From Saprospiraceae bacterium (lineage in GTDB: Bacteria > Bacteroidota > Bacteroidia > Chitinophagales > Saprospiraceae): DNA of 64,000 nt. Position numbers and translations under genes: made by a program. This document shows, in pieces, positions 48,859 to 57,744 of the stretch. The DNA lies in contig JADKDE010000004.1 of the NCBI GenBank assembly GCA_016718505.1, positions 124,001 through 188,000 on the forward strand, written 5' to 3'. Under the pieces are notes generated by a model. It searched no databases. It was not told the DNA's origin and worked only from the letters and a program-made list of their open reading frames with translations. Each line of letters opens with the position of its first letter. Within the stretch, counting starts at the first letter, position 1.

Positions 48859-50079
48859 ATGATGGTACCTTTTAACATCGCTTTGAGATATACATTCTCC
48901 CAAAAATCCACCAACGCCATCCAGATTATTTCAGGTCTATGTATCGGTGGTATGGCCATAGGTACAGCCGCTTTGATATTGATTCTTTCGGTGTTCAATG
49001 GATTCGAAGATTTACTCTCGGGTTTGATTGGTACACTGAATGCCGATATACGCATTACGGCTGCCAAGGGAAAATTCTTTGATCCAACCACCATAGATTC
49101 TACAGTTTGGTCGCAATATCCGACCATAAAAGTGCGAACAAAAGTGCTAGAAGAGTCCGTCATGATAGACTTTGATGGCAGCCAATCCTTCGCCAAGATG
49201 AAGGCTGTGGACAAGCACTATCCCCAAGTGACAGGCATCGAAAAAGCCCTTGTAGATGGCAGTTTCGATCTCTTGGATTCACTTGGACATCCACAAGCAG
49301 TGATAGGAATTGGCCTTGGGAATAAGGTTTCCGCTCGCATGGACGACGAGTTTACCCCACTAAAAGTTTTCGCACCCAAAAATGAAGTTCCTTCAAGTTT
49401 AGAATCACCATTCGTTGAATTGCAGTCCACCATCAAGGGCGTTTTTAGCATCCAGCAAGACCCTGACAATGAGCTGATCATCGTGGATCTCGGCTTCGGA
49501 CAAGAACTCTTGAGATTGGACAACCAAATTTCAGCCATTGAATTAAAATGCGACCCCAATACCGATCTTTCTGATTTGCAGCAGAAATTGCAATCTGCAC
49601 TAGGAGATAAATTCGTTGTCAAGGACAGAATCGCACAAGACGAAGCCTTCCTCAAGCTGATGAATATGGAAAAATGGGTTTCTTATTCAGTACTCCTCCT
49701 CGCCCTGATCCTCATCGCTTTCAACCTCGTCGGCTGCCTTTGGATCATCGTTCTAGACAAAAAGAAAGACATCGCAATCCTCCAAAGCATGGGACTCACC
49801 AAATCTCGCGTCGGACATATTTTCGGTTGGATAGGGCTACTCTATGCGTGGTTGGGCTTCTCGATCGGCTGGATTTTAGCCGTTCTCGCTTATTTCGTCC
49901 ACAAGCGATTCAAATTGGTACGGATTCCAGACTCCTTCATCGTGGATTCTTACCCCATCCAGCTGCGTTTCAGCGACACGATCATCGTATTCCTGACGAT
50001 ATCGATTATTGGCATACTCTGTTCACTCCCAGCTATTTGGCGGGCTTCCAATCTGAGCCGATATCTAAGATTCGATTGA
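48859..50079 (+). CDS. FtsX-like permease, LolE/LolC type
   Basis: The 406-residue protein has an N-terminal membrane helix (about 18-45, GLCIGGMAIGTAALILILSV), a large periplasmic domain with AKMKAVDKHYPQVTGIEKALVDGS and three C-terminal helices (about 275-300, 315-345, 375-395). It fits the lipoprotein-releasing ABC permease family. No LolD is adjacent. It follows mqnE by 3 nt. Confidence 0.87.
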   Translation: MMVPFNIALRYTFSQKSTNAIQIISGLCIGGMAIGTAALILILSVFNGFEDLLSGLIGTLNADIRITAAKGKFFDPTTIDSTVWSQYPTIKVRTKVLEESVMIDFDGSQSFAKMKAVDKHYPQVTGIEKALVDGSFDLLDSLGHPQAVIGIGLGNKVSARMDDEFTPLKVFAPKNEVPSSLESPFVELQSTIKGVFSIQQDPDNELIIVDLGFGQELLRLDNQISAIELKCDPNTDLSDLQQKLQSALGDKFVVKDRIAQDEAFLKLMNMEKWVSYSVLLLALILIAFNLVGCLWIIVLDKKKDIAILQSMGLTKSRVGHIFGWIGLLYAWLGFSIGWILAVLAYFVHKRFKLVRIPDSFIVDSYPIQLRFSDTIIVFLTISIIGILCSLPAIWRASNLSRYLRFD

Positions 50080-50119
50080 TTTTTATTTGGGCGCATCCTC
50101 GCAAAACTCGGACCGAGCT
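50071..50119 (+). repeat. Left copy of a 49-bp direct repeat; truncated hairpin-repeat remnant
   Basis: This segment covers the last codons of the permease gene and the start of a hairpin repeat (GGGCGCATCCTCGC, GGACCG). It matches 52380-52428 at about 45 of 49 positions. Downstream of it the hairpin repeat is cut off. Confidence 0.75.
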
Positions 50120-50362
50120 CATATCTTTGCAATATAACTCATATTTTTATAATTTAACCCATAATACTAAAAGCTATCACAGCAAATTGAGACCGCGCTA
50201 GATACATTTTAAAAATGATATTGTCGAGACAGGTTTATCTGTGGTAGTTTTTATTTGTCAGCCTCAATAGTACCTAGACACTAGTTTTATTAAATTAGAT
50301 GTTGTATTACAATGAGCAATGGTATGCAAATAAATTTTTAGTATTATACAAAAACTATTTTT

Positions 50363-51436
50363 ATGATAATAAAGTATTCAGTTGGATTAGATGTTTCTGC
50401 GGCCGACATTAAAGCATGTATATCTGTGATAGATATTGAACAACGGGTAAAAGTTCAATTCTCCAAAACGCACAGTAATACAAAAAAGGGGCTTTTGGAA
50501 CTTTATAATTGGATTATAAAAAAGTCATAAGTCGCCAGAAATTCCATTGGTGGTATGTATGGAAGCAACGGGAGTTTATCATGAAAATAGTGCGTATTTT
50601 TTATTAGAAAAGGGTTAAGAATTTCCATAGTGTTGCCCAATAAGGCAAAAAAGTATTTACAAGCTTTAGGGCTCAAAAGTAAAAATGATAAAATTGATGC
50701 TAAAGGTCTAGCTCAAATGGGAGCGGAACAAAATTTAAAGAATGGAAACCTTTGGGCAAATTTTTTTTATGATCTTCGTATTCTAACGAGGCAACATGAG
50801 GTATTGCAAAAGAATATTACTTCAGAAAAAAACCGCCTACATGCTGCGAAACTGCTGCACGTCAAGTAAAATTGAATTAACTCAAATTAAACAACTTATT
50901 ACTTTTCTCAAAAAACAATTAGCAATAATTGAAGTTGAAATCCATAAAATGATAGAAACCAATCCTACGTACAAGGATAAGTTTGCTAGAGTTTGTAAGC
51001 TTCATGGCATAGCCACATTGTCAGCAGCAACAATTATTGCAGAAACTGGAGGATTTGAGCTATTTGAAAATTACAAACAAGTAGTAAGCTATGCAGGATA
51101 TGATGTAGTTGAAAATCAATCGGGAAAACATCAAGGCAAAACTAAAATTTCCAAAAAGGTAACTCTAAAATCAGAAGAATATTACATATGCCAGCATTAG
51201 TCGCAAGAGGGAAAGAGGAACAGTGTTTGGAAAACTGTACACCAGGGTATTTGAAAAACTGGAATAAAAATGAAAGGAATCGTCGCTGTACAGAAAAACT
51301 ATTGCTTATGATTTATTATATTTGGAAAAAGGATTTGATATATGACATTAATTTTTCAAATATCCAAAAGGAGGAGTTAGCGCCCCCCTCTCCGTTAAAA
51401 ATAGATAAAGAAAAACAATTAAAAAGCCACATATAA
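50363..51436 (+). pseudogene. IS110-family transposase, multiply frameshifted
   Basis: Collinear fragments in different frames give an IS110 DEDD transposase. They are KYSVGLDVSAADIKACI (first Asp), CMEATGVYHE, NDKIDAKGLAQMG, then the C-terminal transposase_20 part ARVCKLHGIATLSAATIIAETGGFE and MPALVA...KMKGIVAVQKKLLLMIYYIWKKD. Breaks near 50520, 50615, 50870, 51190 and 51260-51300 are mostly single bases at A/G runs. Element ends could not be set. It is either decayed or affected by consensus errors. Confidence 0.8.
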
Positions 51437-51444
51437 TGTGGCTT
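51424..51444. terminator. Hairpin after the IS110 transposase
   Basis: A perfect stem AAGCCACAT / ATGTGGCTT with a 3-nt loop overlaps the end of the transposase frame. It may be a terminator or part of the element end. Confidence 0.5.
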
Positions 51445-51555
51445 CACAAGGTGAGCATCCTTTAAGTTATCGAAGTATGCCCCCTCTCCGTAAGGCAAAT
51501 ATATTAAAAAATGTAGTATAAAAAATGTAAAATAATTTGGTATTGAAGATAGTAC

Positions 51556-51653
51556 CTGTCCATGGGTTCCGTCGCGGCTCATACTTCGCCGTGACTCTTG
51601 TATTCACGAGACCATTTCCATCACTTGCGCAGCTAGGGGAGGGGTGCAGGAAG
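51556..51653 (-). repeat. GC-rich hairpin repeat, copy G
   Basis: This 98-bp segment nearly equals 52427-52524 in the same orientation. On the minus strand it reads GCGCAAGTGATGG, a stem from the ACGAG / CT(C,T)GT arms, then GTCACGGCGAAG and GCCGCGAC pairing. It lacks the gggcgc end that copy H has. It lies downstream of the parE gene. Confidence 0.75.
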
Positions 51654-51739
51654 AGGTTAGTTAGTAGCTATTTGTTTCTTAAATTTCAACATGAGCAATG
51701 TCCAATCATTATAATTTTCTGGTTGTATATTTCTTCAAT

Positions 51740-52041
51740 TCATTTAAGAATTAGCTGTTTTTCGATATCCATTTTTTCGTGTAAAATTCTTATTACTTCT
51801 ATCTCATTGGATTTTGTCTTTTTGAAAAACACAAGGTGAGATTTTACCTTTGAGCATTTATAATTTTTTCTAATATTACCAAAGCTTCTTGCCATTTCGA
51901 AATTATCAACTATATATTCGATTTCGTCAAAATCAAATTATAATATCGATCGGCTTGTTCAATTGACCAATTTTCAGCAGTATAAATCCAAATCTTGTTG
52001 ATGTCATCAATAGCTTTTTCATTTATAATATATTTTGACAT
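51740..52041 (-). pseudogene. ParE/RelE-type toxin, frame broken at a homopolymer
   Basis: From ATG 52041 the frame reads MSKYIINEKAIDDINKIW and IYTAENWSIEQADRYYN, the start of ParE toxins. At the A4 run 51929-51932 one base is missing; with A5 it continues LIFDEIEYIVDNFEMARSFG to IEVIRILHEKMDIE, the ParE C-terminus. The start overlaps the antitoxin stop (TAATG). Could be inactivated or a sequencing error. Confidence 0.75.
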
Positions 52042-52286
52042 TATTTACTGAAGTTTGCTTTAAGTTCTTCAAGATTTTTTTGACGATCAAAATTTTTAAC
52101 CTTAGGGCTACTTTCACCAATTATAAGTTCATTGATTAAGGTTTTTGTTTTGTTTTCTTCTTGTTCAAATGCTCTCAAAGCCGTTCTAATTACTTCGCTT
52201 ACTGAGCTGTATTTTCCAGAAGCAATTTGCTCATTAATAAAATTCTCATAATAGTCACTCAACTCGATAGATGTATTTCTTGCCAT
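52041..52286 (-). CDS. ParD-type antitoxin
   Basis: From ATG 52286 the 81-residue protein begins MARNTSIELSDYYENFINEQIASGKYSSVSEVIRTALR, the ribbon-helix-helix of ParD antitoxins, with a charged C-terminal tail for toxin binding. The open frame extends to 52328, but the ParD alignment favours 52286. Pair with the ParE-type gene; the module is flanked by direct copies of a hairpin repeat. Confidence 0.85.
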   Translation of the reverse strand: MARNTSIELSDYYENFINEQIASGKYSSVSEVIRTALRAFEQEENKTKTLINELIIGESSPKVKNFDRQKNLEELKANFSK

Positions 52287-52379
52287 ATTTTTTTTATCAA
52301 AGATACCAGGTCTGAGTTTTCTACGCAACAGGTTTCACAAAATTATTAAAAATTTGCCTCTGGATTTGCAAAGTTTAGC

Positions 52380-52526
52380 TTCGATTGACTTTTATTTGGG
52401 CGCATCCTCACAAAACTCAGACCGTGCTGTCCATGGGTTCCGTCTCGGCTCATACTTCGCCGCGACTCTCGTATTCACGAGACCATTCCCATCACTTGCG
52501 CAGCTAGGGGAGGAGTGCAGGAAGGT
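52380..52526 (-). repeat. GC-rich hairpin repeat, copy H (complete), with right copy of the 49-bp repeat
   Basis: Ends GGGCGCA (52398) and TGCGC (52497-52501) pair. Core features are the CTCGT-ATTC-ACGAG stem, CGGC/GCCG stem and ATCACTTGCGC, matching the family seen at 31625 read in reverse. Positions 52380-52428 repeat 50071-50119; 52427-52524 repeat 51556-51653. Confidence 0.8.
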
Positions 52527-52673
52527 GATTTGGAATACAATATAGAATAGGTGGGACAGTATTTAAATTTATACCCTGAATAGTTTTTCATTTTGATATA
52601 AACATAAAACTTTGTAATATTTGATGCCAATATTTAAAAGTATTTTATTTCTAGCAATTAGTAAAATAAATTG

Positions 52674-53918
52674 GCCATTATGGTATAATGGACAAAAAGT
52701 AGGCTATTTTGATAGATGATAGTTTGTAATGGACAAAAAGTAGGCTATTTATTTTCTCTTATTTGTCAATATTGTTGCAATTTCAGATACTTTTGCTATT
52801 GTCTAAATAAACGGAAGTAGGCTCTGCTGGGGAGCAACCTGCCAGGATAAAATAGATGTTCGAAGAAAAAGTCTTGTTGATGGGTTAAGGTGTCATTTCT
52901 TAGCCCATTGATATTTTTAGAGAACTTATGCCTTCAAAACCCATCAATAAACTTCTTCTTTCGCGTTAGTGAAAGGCCATTATGATTTCTCAACTTGTTT
53001 TCAGGTCTGCAAAATGACCATCTATGGCATTGGTTGTATTTGGTATTTTTAGCTCAAAGTTATCATACCAAGTAAATAGCCAGGGCAGATTCGTCTTTAT
53101 ACTTCTATAGGCTGATCTTAGTTTTTTATGTGTATAGAAGGATTTATGTGTTGTTTCATTGATTGTTCGTTCTTTTTAAAACTGCTCCCATTTATCATAC
53201 CACAGATTCAAAGCTCCTACAAACGACTCCTTGTCCGTTTGTTTCATTAGGTTTAGCACGTCCATTAGTTCCATCCCCTTGCAATTTAGGCCTTTTGGTT
53301 AAGTATCTACGTATAATTGCTGACTGATGAAATTGGCACATTTGCACAGGTATATCTTTGAAAGCTTGAATGAGCCCTTTCCTGCCATCGCAAACGATTC
53401 CAAGTATCTTGTACCCCTTTGACTTCAATTCTTCTATACCTTGAACATAGAGTTGGTTTGTTTCTGTCTTTACATAATATTTGAGAAGATTTTCCTTTGT
53501 TATGGCATCTTTAAATAACATGACTCCTAAGCTTTTTCCCCAATATGTAGTATCCATTAGAACAATAACTTCGCGAACTTCCTTTTTAACTTCAATTATC
53601 CTATAACCATCCAGTTTTCTTTGAATAGTCTTAATGGAGCATTTATATTTGGACGCTAATTGACTGTAAGTTTGTTTTCCAATAGAATATTCTTTCCACA
53701 AATTTGAACTATTAATCCGATCTCCTCCTATAAACTGACGATTACAATTATAGCATTTATAAAGTTGAACACCACTTTTTATACCATTTTTCTTTGTAAA
53801 TCTGCTCCCACAATAAAAGCACTTTTATTATTCATGACCTTTGATTTGCCGCAAAGCTAGTGTTTATACAGGTTTTAGCCTTTTTTAGCCTACTTTTTGT
53901 CCATTAAGCCGCCATTAT
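52674..53918. mobile_element. IS256-like element with 8-bp target duplication
   Basis: The element spans 52682-53910 (1229 bp). Its left end GGTATAATGGACAAAAAGTA and the right end, read inward from 53910 as GGCTTAATGGACAAAAAGTA, are terminal inverted repeats. GCCATTAT flanks it on both sides (52674-52681 and 53911-53918), an 8-bp target duplication. A second copy of the left end (TAATGGACAAAAAGTAGGCT) lies 41 bp further in, at 52727. The transposase is on the minus strand. Confidence 0.88.
52934..53835 (-). pseudogene. IS256-like transposase, zinc-binding variant, frameshifted
   Basis: Restoring a few bases gives an approximately 300-residue transposase. The N-terminal zinc finger KCFYCGSRFTKKNG...KCYNCNRQF precedes HTH-like LASKYKCSIKTIQRKL and catalytic VLMDTTYWGKSLGVMLFKD, and IVCDGRKGLIQAF. 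A later AIDGHFADLK motif and KKKFIDGF end follow. Breaks: the T4 run 53823-53826 (T5 expected), an extra G near 53277-53280, a TAA near 53178, and a missing A near 53005. The catalytic DDE residues look intact. Confidence 0.75.
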
Positions 53919-54200
53919 CATTTTTTTTATCACTAGTATAATGGTTGTTAATTGGTTACAATGGATATTTTTAACTTGATTTTACAAAATAAAATGTAAG
54001 CATCCAATTTCAAGCTTGTCTGCAAATTCAATTAGAGCAAAATCAAAGGCAGCTATTTGCCCATTTTCCTTCCTGACTAGAGTTTCCTTCAATGGTCAGC
54101 AATGCTTGAGAAATATTAGCCGACTTATCTTCGACAAGATGAAAGAAATTCAAGTTTCTGAATCTATAGTGTATTTTTAGCTTTTGACTGTATAAATAGC
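53911..54200. other. Intergenic region with possible coding remnant
   Basis: About 290 bp of AT-rich sequence. A minus-strand stretch near 54050-54190 reads LKIHYRFRNLNFFHLVEDKSANISQ before a stop; it may be a transposase scrap, but I cannot assign it. Confidence 0.3.
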
Positions 54201-54815
54201 TCATACATCCTCTTTATCTAGGTTTTCATTGGCGAACCATATAGAATATGACCGTTCTACGAGTTCTGAGCGGACCTTTCCTACTGGTTCTGTCAGTAGT
54301 TTCCGCTCAATTTGAATGTATTCTTCCCTCTTGTTAAGAAACTCTTGACTACTCAATATATTTGTAAGCCAACTAGCGAATTCAATAAATTCGCTGTCAG
54401 TGCTCTTATATTTAAAACTGTCAGCCAAAGATTCAAGGGCATAATTCGATCCTTCATATTTTTCAAGGCGAAGAGGTTCTTTTTCTAAAAATTTGTCAAA
54501 AAGATAAGTGTTGGAAAAGAATGTGTGATATACCTTTTTTTTTGCTTCACTTAATTTGCCGCAATAGAATAAAATTAATGTCCACTCAAATAAAAAATTT
54601 GGATAGCCACTATCGTTGGGAAAATTTTTTTGAAACCAATTCAGGTAGATTTGGCCACTTTTATAGTCCTTGAGTTTTATATATTGCTCAGGGATTAAAT
54701 ATCGAATTCCTTGCCCGTCGTGATATTCCCCACCCCAATGTTTTTTGTCCGCCTTTAAAGCTTTTTTATATTTTTCAATTTTCGCTTTAATTTTTTCCAA
54801 TTGTTTATCCTTCAT
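54201..54815 (-). CDS. Hypothetical helical-repeat protein
   Basis: The 204-residue, probably cytoplasmic protein has a charged N-terminal helix (residues 1-24) and TPR-like helical content (YIKLKDYKSGQIYLNWFQKNFP; FEWTLILFYCGKLSEAKKKVYH). I recognise no family. It lies between the IS256-like element and the peroxidase gene and may be part of the accessory stretch. Confidence 0.6.
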   Translation of the reverse strand: MKDKQLEKIKAKIEKYKKALKADKKHWGGEYHDGQGIRYLIPEQYIKLKDYKSGQIYLNWFQKNFPNDSGYPNFLFEWTLILFYCGKLSEAKKKVYHTFFSNTYLFDKFLEKEPLRLEKYEGSNYALESLADSFKYKSTDSEFIEFASWLTNILSSQEFLNKREEYIQIERKLLTEPVGKVRSELVERSYSIWFANENLDKEDV

Positions 54816-54872
54816 AATATTAGGCTTATTAATCTCAAATTTAAGCCTAGTAAAATTAAAAGGTATTTTTTT

Positions 54873-56063
54873 CTACAAAAACGGATTGCTCCACTTTTTG
54901 TTGGAATATACATCTGTACCTGCTAGTGTTTTCAAAAATGCAATGACAGAATTTATTTCTTGCGCATTAAGGTGCAATTGTTGCCCAGCGACCCCATTTG
55001 GCTTCAATTTTCGATCCAAATTGGGATTGTTGATTGCTGCATTGGTTAGGTTGCCATAATGCCCAATAGCAGCTTGTAAATCCTTGATGACCGCAGTATG
55101 CATCATCGGTCCATTGACTACACCGAGATTATTTGTAAGATTTCGAAGGGATGGCGAACGAAAATTGGTAAAGTCTGGTCCACCATTGATGCTTCCACCG
55201 ATACCATTGCTTCTGCTTTGTGGGTCTATATCAAATTCGGGAGCACCGTGACAACTTTTACATCCGAGCCCTCCTCCGATTCGTTCACTGTTGGCATCGA
55301 AAATAGGATTGGTTAAAAAAAGTGACTTTCCGAGGTTCTCTTGTGCCGTAAAATTTGGAAAACTGGCTGCATCGTTGTTGACCTGAATGCGCCCTAGATC
55401 GTATTTTGAATCAAATGATTGAATACTTCTGATAAACTGCGCCAGTGCATTTTGTATCTTTATTTCGGTGATTTGTTCACTTCCATATGTCAATTGGAAC
55501 AATTCCTTATAGTAGTCTATTTGGCTTAATTTTGCAATAAGATCGTTGATAGATGGATCACCATTTTGTCCGCTAAATCCCATTTCATTATGATCTTGTA
55601 TTGGCTTGGTAGTTTGATCTTCCAGGGTTAAAGCGCGCTCATCCCAAAAAAACTTAGTTTCGGCACCGAATCTTGCATTTACCAGTCTCATGCTATGTCG
55701 CCCTGTTCGCCCATTTACACCAAGACTTGCAACAGCTGTATCACTAAATGCAAACTCCTGCTTATGGCAACTCGCACATGCAATAGAATTGTTTACTGAC
55801 AATTTTTTATCATAAAACAAAACTCGTCCTAGAGTTGCGCCAATATTGGTAATTTTGTTTGAACCTGTATTGTCTTTTGTGATATAGTTCGGGATAGGTT
55901 GATTGGTATAATCGTCGAGGTGGTCAATATCGATTTTGCCATTAAAAGTTCTCTGGATGGCGGTCGTAGTGCCTGTTGGCATTTGAGTTTCTTTTTTACA
56001 AGAAAATAAAACGCCTAAAAATAATAATACAAGCACAGTTGAAATGATCCGATTTTTTGACAT
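54873..56063 (-). CDS. Dihaem cytochrome-c peroxidase, MauG/CcpA family
   Basis: The 396-residue lipoprotein (Cys22, GVLFSC) has two CxxCH haem sites at residues 96-100 (CASCH) and 268-272 (CKSCH). Family motifs are GRVLFYDKKLS, NARFGAETKFFWDERA and FIRSIQSFDSKYD. It likely detoxifies hydrogen peroxide in the periplasm or modifies a protein. RSPSLRN followed by MMHTAVIKDLQAAIGHY is typical. Confidence 0.92.
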   Translation of the reverse strand: MSKNRIISTVLVLLFLGVLFSCKKETQMPTGTTTAIQRTFNGKIDIDHLDDYTNQPIPNYITKDNTGSNKITNIGATLGRVLFYDKKLSVNNSIACASCHKQEFAFSDTAVASLGVNGRTGRHSMRLVNARFGAETKFFWDERALTLEDQTTKPIQDHNEMGFSGQNGDPSINDLIAKLSQIDYYKELFQLTYGSEQITEIKIQNALAQFIRSIQSFDSKYDLGRIQVNNDAASFPNFTAQENLGKSLFLTNPIFDANSERIGGGLGCKSCHGAPEFDIDPQSRSNGIGGSINGGPDFTNFRSPSLRNLTNNLGVVNGPMMHTAVIKDLQAAIGHYGNLTNAAINNPNLDRKLKPNGVAGQQLHLNAQEINSVIAFLKTLAGTDVYSNKKWSNPFL

Positions 56064-56282
56064 AATGTTGTGATTTCTAATATGGACTCTTATTAATGCC
56101 TTAGGTTTAATGGTTGAAGCATAAATAGAATTTGAATTTTACTTTTAGCTAACTAATATTCTTGTTGATGCCGAAAAATTTAGGAATTAAAGCTTAAATT
56201 TTCATGGGATAAATGGAGATAATTTACCATTTGATTGTGGGTAAGCGAAGTACCCAAATTTTCTGTTTATTCAATAAAGAGC

Positions 56283-56313
56283 AAAAAAAAGCTCCAATCA
56301 TCGATTGGAGCTT
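56283..56313 (-). terminator. Terminator after tRNA-Val
   Basis: AAGCTCCAATC-ATC-GATTGGAGCTT is a perfect 11-bp stem followed (minus strand) by eight T. Confidence 0.87.
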
Positions 56314-56321
56314 TAAGAGGG

Positions 56322-56396
56322 TGGGAACACAAGGATTCGAACCTATGACCCCCTGCTTGTAAGGCAGGTGCTCTGAACCAGCTGAGCTATGCTCCC
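56322..56396 (-). tRNA. tRNA-Val (TAC)
   Basis: On the minus strand the acceptor is GGGAGCA / TGTTCCC with discriminator A. D arm GCTCAGCTGGTTCAGAGC, anticodon stem CCTGC/GCAGG with loop CTTACAA (anticodon TAC) and T arm GGTTCGAATCC are present. CCA is not encoded. Confidence 0.95.
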
Positions 56397-56641
56397 TCTT
56401 GCCCTAAGCGGATGCAAAGATAATTTTTGGATTCATTATTACGAAATTATTTTTAAAAATTTATTCAATTATTTTCAAATACATTTAATATTTAGGATTT
56501 ATAAAATGATAAACCAGTGAGAAAGAGCTATTTGTGAAATTAAAAATTGGCAAAGCCCCAATGATCTTAGCTATTCTAGGACAATTTCGTAATTACATAT
56601 CTAAAATTAAGTGAAAAAGCTTAAGCCATCAAAAAAGGTCC

Positions 56642-56959
56642 CTAAAAGGGAAATGCGAGTTTTTTACGATAAAGTCGGGTATGTACACTGTCCAGTAATC
56701 GCACCATATTTCCTGGCTTTTCATTTAAAAGTTCTGTTTGTCGAGTGAATTCCGTAGAGTCAAGTCCAAAATCCTGTTCTATTTGGCCTAAATAGGCGAC
56801 CCTAAGGCTTTCTTTGTTGTTGACAACAGATTTCGAGATAAAGGCATTCAATAATTGGTATTCAACCATGGTATTTATCCACGCTTCGTCGTTGATTTGC
56901 TGCTCCTTTTCCACGCAAAAGCTAAAAGAGAGCACCAATATGAAGAGAAGTCTGTTCAT
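56642..56959 (-). CDS. Small lipoprotein, DUF4296-like
   Basis: The 105-residue protein has a short signal peptide with Cys15 (VLSFSFC) and a helical domain with TRQTELLNEKPGNMVRLLDSVHTRL, resembling DUF4296 lipoproteins. Function unknown. It lies 5 nt after sixA in a two-gene unit. Confidence 0.6.
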   Translation of the reverse strand: MNRLLFILVLSFSFCVEKEQQINDEAWINTMVEYQLLNAFISKSVVNNKESLRVAYLGQIEQDFGLDSTEFTRQTELLNEKPGNMVRLLDSVHTRLYRKKLAFPF

Positions 56960-56964
56960 GTGTG

Positions 56965-57450
56965 TTATTGAGTTAAGTACAATGTAGATTCAACGACTTT
57001 TTCCTCCATTAAGTTTATGTCAAAGTCAACCCATGTATCGATAGATAAACTTACAAAACAAGCTGATGCAGGATTAAATCCACCAAACCTACTTTTGGAA
57101 TATAACTGGGCTAATTCATGTATAGTAGGGTTATGTCCAACTATGGCCAAGGCATTTATCGAATCTTGTGTCTCTTGAATGGCTTCAGCAATGGAAATTA
57201 GGTCGGCATTGTATAAATTTAAGTCAGAGATCAATTTTGAACCATCTGAAAGATAATCTTCCATGATTTGGGCCGTTTCTGTGGTCCTGGCTGATGCGGA
57301 GTGTCTTATTTGGAATTTTACGGGAAGAGTGCTTAAGAATTTTCCTTGTTTATGGGCCAAAGTGAATCCTTCATTGGACAATTTTCGATTGAAATCAGCC
57401 AATAAACTGGTGACCGCAATTGAGTGCCGGATTAACAATAAATATTTCAT
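56965..57450 (-). CDS. SixA-like histidine phosphatase
   Basis: The 161-residue protein has the catalytic RHS motif (Arg8, His9 in LLLIRHSIAV), TLAHKQGKFLS, RHSASARTTETAQIM and the second His in VGHNPTIHELAQ. SixA-type enzymes remove phosphate from histidine residues of phosphorelay proteins. Cytoplasmic. Confidence 0.88.
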   Translation of the reverse strand: MKYLLLIRHSIAVTSLLADFNRKLSNEGFTLAHKQGKFLSTLPVKFQIRHSASARTTETAQIMEDYLSDGSKLISDLNLYNADLISIAEAIQETQDSINALAIVGHNPTIHELAQLYSKSRFGGFNPASACFVSLSIDTWVDFDINLMEEKVVESTLYLTQ

Positions 57451-57744
57451 TAGTTTCTATTTGGAGTAACAAATATAAAATAAAATAGAGATTTTCTTAA
57501 CATTAAGGGACATAATATAACTAATATAACCTATATAAAATTGAATTTCTTGTAGCAGCAAATCGTAATTTGCATTTGGAAGCGAAATATTATTTTGAAA
57601 AATACAATATCCTGCGTAGATTCAGAATATAATGTCGCATTTATTCGGGTACTTTAAAATAATGCATATTTATTGGTGAATTTCAATATTTATATATATA
57701 TTTGCTGCTTACGACAGATATTTATTTGTAGTAAACATGCAGTT

